64,000 bases of DNA from Gemmata palustris (GTDB taxonomy: Bacteria > Planctomycetota > Planctomycetia > Gemmatales > Gemmataceae). Of this stretch, positions 60,146 to 64,000 are shown piece after piece. Position numbers and translations under genes: made by a program. Each line of letters starts with the position of its first letter. Position 1 is the first letter of the stretch. The stretch is taken from NCBI RefSeq assembly GCF_017939745.1, contig NZ_JAGKQQ010000001.1:5766001-5830000 (forward strand), read 5' to 3'. A model generated the notes under the pieces. The model worked only from the letters and a program-made list of their open reading frames with translations. It did no database searches and had not been told where the DNA came from.

Positions 60146-62773
60146 TTAAGCTACCTCGTCGGCGGTTACAGAAAGTTCAGAAATCAGGATGTTGTACGCG
60201 GGGTCGGACGAGGTCAGCTCGCACTCGAACTCGAAGCCGCGAGCGTAGAACTCGCCCGAATCGAGCTTCTGCCACGCGCCCCAGGTGGGGCTGCCCGCCG
60301 GGTCGTCGTCGGTGGCCCGCACGTACACCTTGGCGTCCGCACTGGCCGCTCCGGCCCCGTCGAAGTCGAGCCAGTCGTCCATGAGAGATGTGCGGTCGTC
60401 GAGCCGGTCCCGCTGGTTGTCGATGGCCGCGAGTACGTGGCTGGTGAGTCGCACCCGGCGGACCGACCCGAGGTCGATGCCCCCGGAGAAGTCGTAGGTG
60501 CCGCTCGATTCCACCCCGCCGAACCCGTCCAGGTCCGGGACCGCGTCCAGGTCCGGGATGTCGTCGAAGTCCCCGCTCCCGGAGAGCTTGAGCGTGCTCC
60601 CGTCGACCGCGCAGTCGGTCTTGGTGCCGGGGAACGTGGGGTGCTCGGTGAGGGTGGTGACGTTGGCGTAAGCGAGGGCCGTGGCCTGAACCGTGGTGAC
60701 GCTGGCGGCGGTCGTGGATTCGATCCCGCTCGCGTCCACGCACTTGGCGAGATAAATCCCCGGCTTCAGTGGCAGGGCGTGGCTGGTGGCGGAGCCCGCA
60801 GCGGCGGTGCCGATGGTGGTGCTCGCGGTCCACCCGTCGGCGGTGTTCGGGGAGTGCCGGAACACGACCTTGCCCCCGATCCGCACGTCCAGGTTGTCCT
60901 GCCCGGTGAACGGGTCCCAGGAGAGAATGGCGAGCCCGCCAATCGTGGCAATGGTCAGGTTCTGCGGCTCGGTCGGCGGGTCCAACAGCCCGTTAATGGC
61001 TTGGGGCTGCGTGGAATATTCGGACAGCACGCCGAGGGTGTTGACGGCGGCGACGGCGAACACGTAGCTGGCGGGGACGATGTCCTCGATGTCCGTCGAG
61101 TTCGTTCCCGAGACGCGCGGGAGGTACGTCCATTCGGCGGCCGAGGTGAGGCGGTACCGCACCTGGTAGGCGGCGAGGAACGCGTCGGGGGACGCGACCC
61201 AGGCGAGCGTGGCCTTGGCCTTCACCCCGTCCCCGTTGCGGGTCACGTACTTGGACTCGGTGACGGTCAGCGGGCCGGGGGGCGAAACGTTGAGCGGGTT
61301 CGGCAGGTTCGTGTCCGGGGCGGCGTCGGCGGTGGTTTCTTCGCCGCTGTTCCAGTCGTAGCTAGCGCTCGATTCTTCCTGGAGCGTGAGCACCACCGGA
61401 CCGGGCGGTTGCAGGCTCCACTTGGTGATGCGGAACGGCTTGGCGCTCCACCCGAGCTGGGCGTTGTCGAGCGTCACCACGTCGTGGACCGCGTATTTCA
61501 GGGCGTGGTGCATAACGGGCACGGTGACCGTGATCCCCTGGCGGCCCTTCTCGAGGACCACCTTGGCGATGCGCTGGGCGGCGACCGGGTGGTTCGTAAA
61601 CGGTAACTCGATGTCCCGGACGATCTGTTCGCCGTTGTCCTGGGCCTGGTAGGTGCTGTTGGTAACGGCCGGGAAGTCGGTCGGCTGCCAGTTCTGGTCC
61701 GGGTCCACGAACGTGCCCTTGACCGCGTTGAACAGATCCTTGCGGGGGGCGCGGGCGACCATCTGGAGCGGTCCGGCCATGATCGCCGTGGTGATGCTTC
61801 CGGCGGGTGTGTCGTAGGCGGCCGCGTGGCACCGGAACGCGCCCTGCACGTAGGTCACGGCCCCGGCGAGTGATGTGACGAGCTGCTGCAGGTTCTCGAG
61901 CGGCGCGGTGGCGGTGTCCGCGACCCCGTTGCACGTGTACCGGGCCTGCGTGGAGCCGGAAGCGAGCGTGACGCTCTCGTCGCACACGTTGGCGGCGGCA
62001 ATGAAGTACGAATCGTCGATCTCGTCCGCCTCACACCCGAAACCGTAATCGGCGGTCAGGTAATCGCGGATACAGAGCGCCGCGTTGTCACTCCAGACGG
62101 TCAAACCCGTTCGCGGGTCGTACAGCTTCTTGCCGTCGACCACGGCCGAGATGTTGGGGATGCCGTTGGGGAACACGTCGATGGAATACTGGAGGCGCAC
62201 GTAGATGTACGCGATGCCGCGCAGCCGGTGTGCCTCGGTCCACAGACTCGGGCACTCGTGGATCAGCTCGGTGCTAGCGACTTGATCGGCGGCACCGGTG
62301 TATTTCAGCACCCGGACCCAGGCGTTGCCCTCGGTGAAGTAGGAGCCGGAGCTGGCCCACCCGTTCCCGTCGAGTGGAACCACTTCGTCGTTCAAATAAA
62401 TGTCGCCGATGGAATCGACCTCGTGCCCGGCGAGCGGGATGACGAGGTGCAGGAACGCGTTGTCGCGGTCCACCGCATCACCCAGGAAGTTGATCCCGCG
62501 CGCGGTGTGGGCGAATACCAGCGGGCCGGACACGCGGGCACGGCCGTAGACGATCTTGTGGCTCTCGACGCTGCTGCGGACGGTGACCGATCGGCCACTC
62601 GCCTCATTGGAGAACGACGGGGCTTTGGCTTTCTTGGTCAGGGCACGGGAGCCGAGCTGGTTGACGGCGGCGGAGACTACGAACCCGGCGGCCGACGCGA
62701 GCAGCCCGGTACCGATTGCGGCGGTGGTGGCCGCACCGGCAACCGCAGCAACGACGGGGATGACGGCGGGCAT
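60146..62773 (-). CDS. Tail tip/host specificity (J-like) protein
   Basis: An 875-residue protein; ATG 62773 overlaps the previous stop (TAATG). After a hydrophobic start (AVIPVVAAVAGAATTAAIGTGLL) comes a tail-tip core (VTVRSSVESHKIVYGRARVSGPLVF, RLRGIAYIYVRLQY, LQYSIDVFPNGIPNISAVVDGK), then FN3-like repeats (about 470-690) and a C-terminal beta-rich adsorption part. Equivalent in position to gene J/gp15 of siphoviruses and GTAs. Confidence 0.85.
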   Translation of the reverse strand: MPAVIPVVAAVAGAATTAAIGTGLLASAAGFVVSAAVNQLGSRALTKKAKAPSFSNEASGRSVTVRSSVESHKIVYGRARVSGPLVFAHTARGINFLGDAVDRDNAFLHLVIPLAGHEVDSIGDIYLNDEVVPLDGNGWASSGSYFTEGNAWVRVLKYTGAADQVASTELIHECPSLWTEAHRLRGIAYIYVRLQYSIDVFPNGIPNISAVVDGKKLYDPRTGLTVWSDNAALCIRDYLTADYGFGCEADEIDDSYFIAAANVCDESVTLASGSTQARYTCNGVADTATAPLENLQQLVTSLAGAVTYVQGAFRCHAAAYDTPAGSITTAIMAGPLQMVARAPRKDLFNAVKGTFVDPDQNWQPTDFPAVTNSTYQAQDNGEQIVRDIELPFTNHPVAAQRIAKVVLEKGRQGITVTVPVMHHALKYAVHDVVTLDNAQLGWSAKPFRITKWSLQPPGPVVLTLQEESSASYDWNSGEETTADAAPDTNLPNPLNVSPPGPLTVTESKYVTRNGDGVKAKATLAWVASPDAFLAAYQVRYRLTSAAEWTYLPRVSGTNSTDIEDIVPASYVFAVAAVNTLGVLSEYSTQPQAINGLLDPPTEPQNLTIATIGGLAILSWDPFTGQDNLDVRIGGKVVFRHSPNTADGWTASTTIGTAAAGSATSHALPLKPGIYLAKCVDASGIESTTAASVTTVQATALAYANVTTLTEHPTFPGTKTDCAVDGSTLKLSGSGDFDDIPDLDAVPDLDGFGGVESSGTYDFSGGIDLGSVRRVRLTSHVLAAIDNQRDRLDDRTSLMDDWLDFDGAGAASADAKVYVRATDDDPAGSPTWGAWQKLDSGEFYARGFEFECELTSSDPAYNILISELSVTADEVA

Positions 62774-63168
62774 TAGTCGACGCCCCACGCGCGCGTGCAG
62801 GCGAGCGTATCAATCGTGGTGAGACCGGATGCGGTGACGAAGTGACTCACGCGGCCGTTGCAGATCCCGAGCGCCCCCTGTGGGTGCAGCACGAGATCGC
62901 CGCGCCGGGCGAGCGGTACGGGTTTTTCCTCAAGAGCATCGGCGGCAACGGCTTCGACTCCGTTAAACCCGAGCCGAGCCATTGCGAGCTTCGCGCCCCG
63001 AGTCGTGCGGTACGTGCCCTTCCACCGGGAAACGAAGTCCCGGCCGGTGCAGAGCAGCACCCACGTGCCGGACCACAGGCCGCAGTCGTGTTCGCCCCAG
63101 TCGAACTCCTTGCCCGCGCTGGCCGCGACGTATTCGTTGAGAAGGGATTCCCAGCCTTCTGTCCTCAT
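62773..63168 (-). CDS. NlpC/P60-like tail assembly protein
   Basis: A 131-residue protein. Cys in WGEHDCGLWSGTWV and His in GICNGRVSHFV are in positions for a Cys-His pair of the NlpC/P60 or DUF6950 fold. Located between the upstream tail gene and the tail-tip gene, the standard place for such a domain. The ATG overlaps the previous gene by 4 bp. Confidence 0.8.
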   Translation of the reverse strand: MRTEGWESLLNEYVAASAGKEFDWGEHDCGLWSGTWVLLCTGRDFVSRWKGTYRTTRGAKLAMARLGFNGVEAVAADALEEKPVPLARRGDLVLHPQGALGICNGRVSHFVTASGLTTIDTLACTRAWGVD

Positions 63169-63734
63169 GCCGGGGCCTTCTGGCCCCAGAACAGGGGTTT
63201 TTCGGTCGTCTGCTCGACGTACTCCAGCCCACGGTCGCCGGGGTACCGGAGCTGCTGGTCGGCACCGTTGTACCGGCGCGTCAGTGGCCGGTCCCAGGCC
63301 GCGAACCGGCTCTCGACGGTCAGCCGGATGGAAACGGTTTCCTCCTGCTCGACGGCCGCCGTGTCCATGCGCCCGCGGTACAGTATGAACGGGGTGTCGA
63401 CGAGTTGCTGGCTGGTAGCATCCAAATAGCCCCCATAGAGCGTCGCCCGCCGCCCCTGGTAGTATTCGTTGAGGGTGACGCTAACCAGATCCGTCGGGAG
63501 CCCGCGGAGCGTGAGTTCCAACGTGGTGCGGCTCAGGTCCGCGTCCTCGTCGACGCCACCGATGGAGCCGATGGCCCCGGTGCCGGTGTACGTGTCGCCG
63601 CCGAAACTGATCGAGCCGAGCCCGGTGTGGAGGCACACGTCGCCCGTATCGAACTGGAGCTTGACGAAGTACACCGGATAGATCGTCGCGGCTTGCGAGG
63701 CGGATTCGTTGGGGGCCGAGATGCTGCGGGTCAC
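63165..63734 (-). CDS. Tail protein (DUF2163-like)
   Basis: A 189-residue structural protein: YPVYFVKLQFDTGDVCLHTGLGSISFGGDTYTGTG, VDEDADLSRTTLELTLRGLP, NEYYQGRRATLYGGYLDA, RFAAWDRPLTRRYNGADQQLRYPGDRGLEYV. Similar proteins precede the NlpC-like gene in many alphaproteobacterial prophages and gene transfer agents. Overlaps the next gene (ATGA). Confidence 0.75.
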   Translation of the reverse strand: MTRSISAPNESASQAATIYPVYFVKLQFDTGDVCLHTGLGSISFGGDTYTGTGAIGSIGGVDEDADLSRTTLELTLRGLPTDLVSVTLNEYYQGRRATLYGGYLDATSQQLVDTPFILYRGRMDTAAVEQEETVSIRLTVESRFAAWDRPLTRRYNGADQQLRYPGDRGLEYVEQTTEKPLFWGQKAPA

Positions 63735-63735
63735 G

Positions 63736-64000
63736 TCAGAACACCTCGTAGGCGCTGAAGGTTTTCTCCTGGTAAATCCCGTTGTGGTCGCACTCCCAGA
63801 ATCCTTGCTGGTCGCTCTCCAGGATCATCGTGCAGGTCGGCTTCGTGAGCGTGAGCGGGGCGTTGTCGGCGGGGCTGCTGCGGAGGGCGGGCTTGAAGGT
63901 GACGGTCGCGTTCCCGCTCCCGTCGCTGGTCACGTCGGCGATCACCCGCTTCAGTTCACCATTCACCGAGAAATAATCCCCGGCCTTGAGTACCAGCGTG
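63736..64000 (-). CDS. Tail protein, cut by the window edge
   Basis: The frame stays open to base 64000, so the start lies outside. Visible: TLVLKAGDYFSVNGELKRVI, ADVTSDGSGNATVTFKPALR, YQEKTFSAYEVF. Such sequence is common in distal tail proteins of siphoviruses. One base separates it from the next gene. Confidence 0.65.
   Translation of the reverse strand, partial: TLVLKAGDYFSVNGELKRVIADVTSDGSGNATVTFKPALRSSPADNAPLTLTKPTCTMILESDQQGFWECDHNGIYQEKTFSAYEVF

Noticed and set aside
59975-61606. 543-codon plus-strand frame opposite the tail-tip gene
   Set aside because: Antisense shadow; phage tail order on the minus strand is coherent.

Overview
The window (about 64 kb, high GC) looks like chromosome of a planctomycete of the Gemmata group (family Gemmataceae). 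The indicators are several DUF1559 prepilin-like proteins, a DUF1549/DUF1553 plus DUF1501 gene pair, an EF-hand protein, a lysine/alanine-rich histone-like tail protein, an ISKra4-type insertion sequence, and frequent GTG starts. Genus level is inference; no rRNA is present.

Layout. 1-5.97 kb: the end of an unknown gene, a histone-like protein, an M20 peptidase, and succinyl-CoA synthetase genes sucC and sucD separated by a lipoprotein gene and a small membrane protein gene. 6-11.3 kb: a serpin diverging from a C45/phospholipase-B-like hydrolase, a DUF1508 protein and gatC-gatA. 11.4-20.9 kb (minus strand): an isoprenoid/DNA-repair cluster xseA-xseB-ispA-dxs, then a GT39-like glycosyltransferase, lnt and moeA; two of these carry in-frame repeat-derived inserts. 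21.3-25.1 kb: an ABC importer of the spermidine/iron type whose ATPase gene is convergent with, and overlaps, the second permease gene. 25.2-31 kb: EF-hand, DUF1501 and DUF1549/1553 genes. The DUF1501 gene is split by a 1,730-bp insertion sequence with an 11-bp target duplication; removing it restores the frame. 31-37 kb: DUF1559 proteins, a CDP-alcohol transferase, a DUF547 protein, an ArsI/CadI-like protein and a SET-domain protein. 37.4-41.7 kb: a decayed small gene, an RRM protein, thioredoxin, several very small hydrophilic proteins and an MFS transporter. 41.9-49.9 kb: a GntR/LacI-type regulator, an antiporter-RCK-CBS-EIIA fusion and an unknown 1,179-residue membrane protein.

From about 50.2 kb to the right edge the window appears to be an integrated element. 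Its left boundary is a 41-nt tRNA-Asp 3' fragment followed by a strong terminator, while the 5' half of the tRNA is missing. Inside are an unknown three-gene overlapping operon (50.4-52.5 kb), a small ppGpp-hydrolase-like HD protein, and a series of tiny genes including a cysteine-rich 52-residue protein. A minus-strand phage module (56.5-64 kb) follows: tail proteins, NlpC/P60-like tail assembly protein, tail tip (J-like), fibre and beta-helix proteins, then coiled-coil/TM protein, TM protein, M15 endolysin, small membrane proteins and a 35-residue spanin-like lipoprotein, nearly all joined by ATGA/GTGA overlaps. No integrase, capsid or terminase gene is in view; they would lie beyond the right edge.

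All functional calls come from reading motifs; no database search was run.
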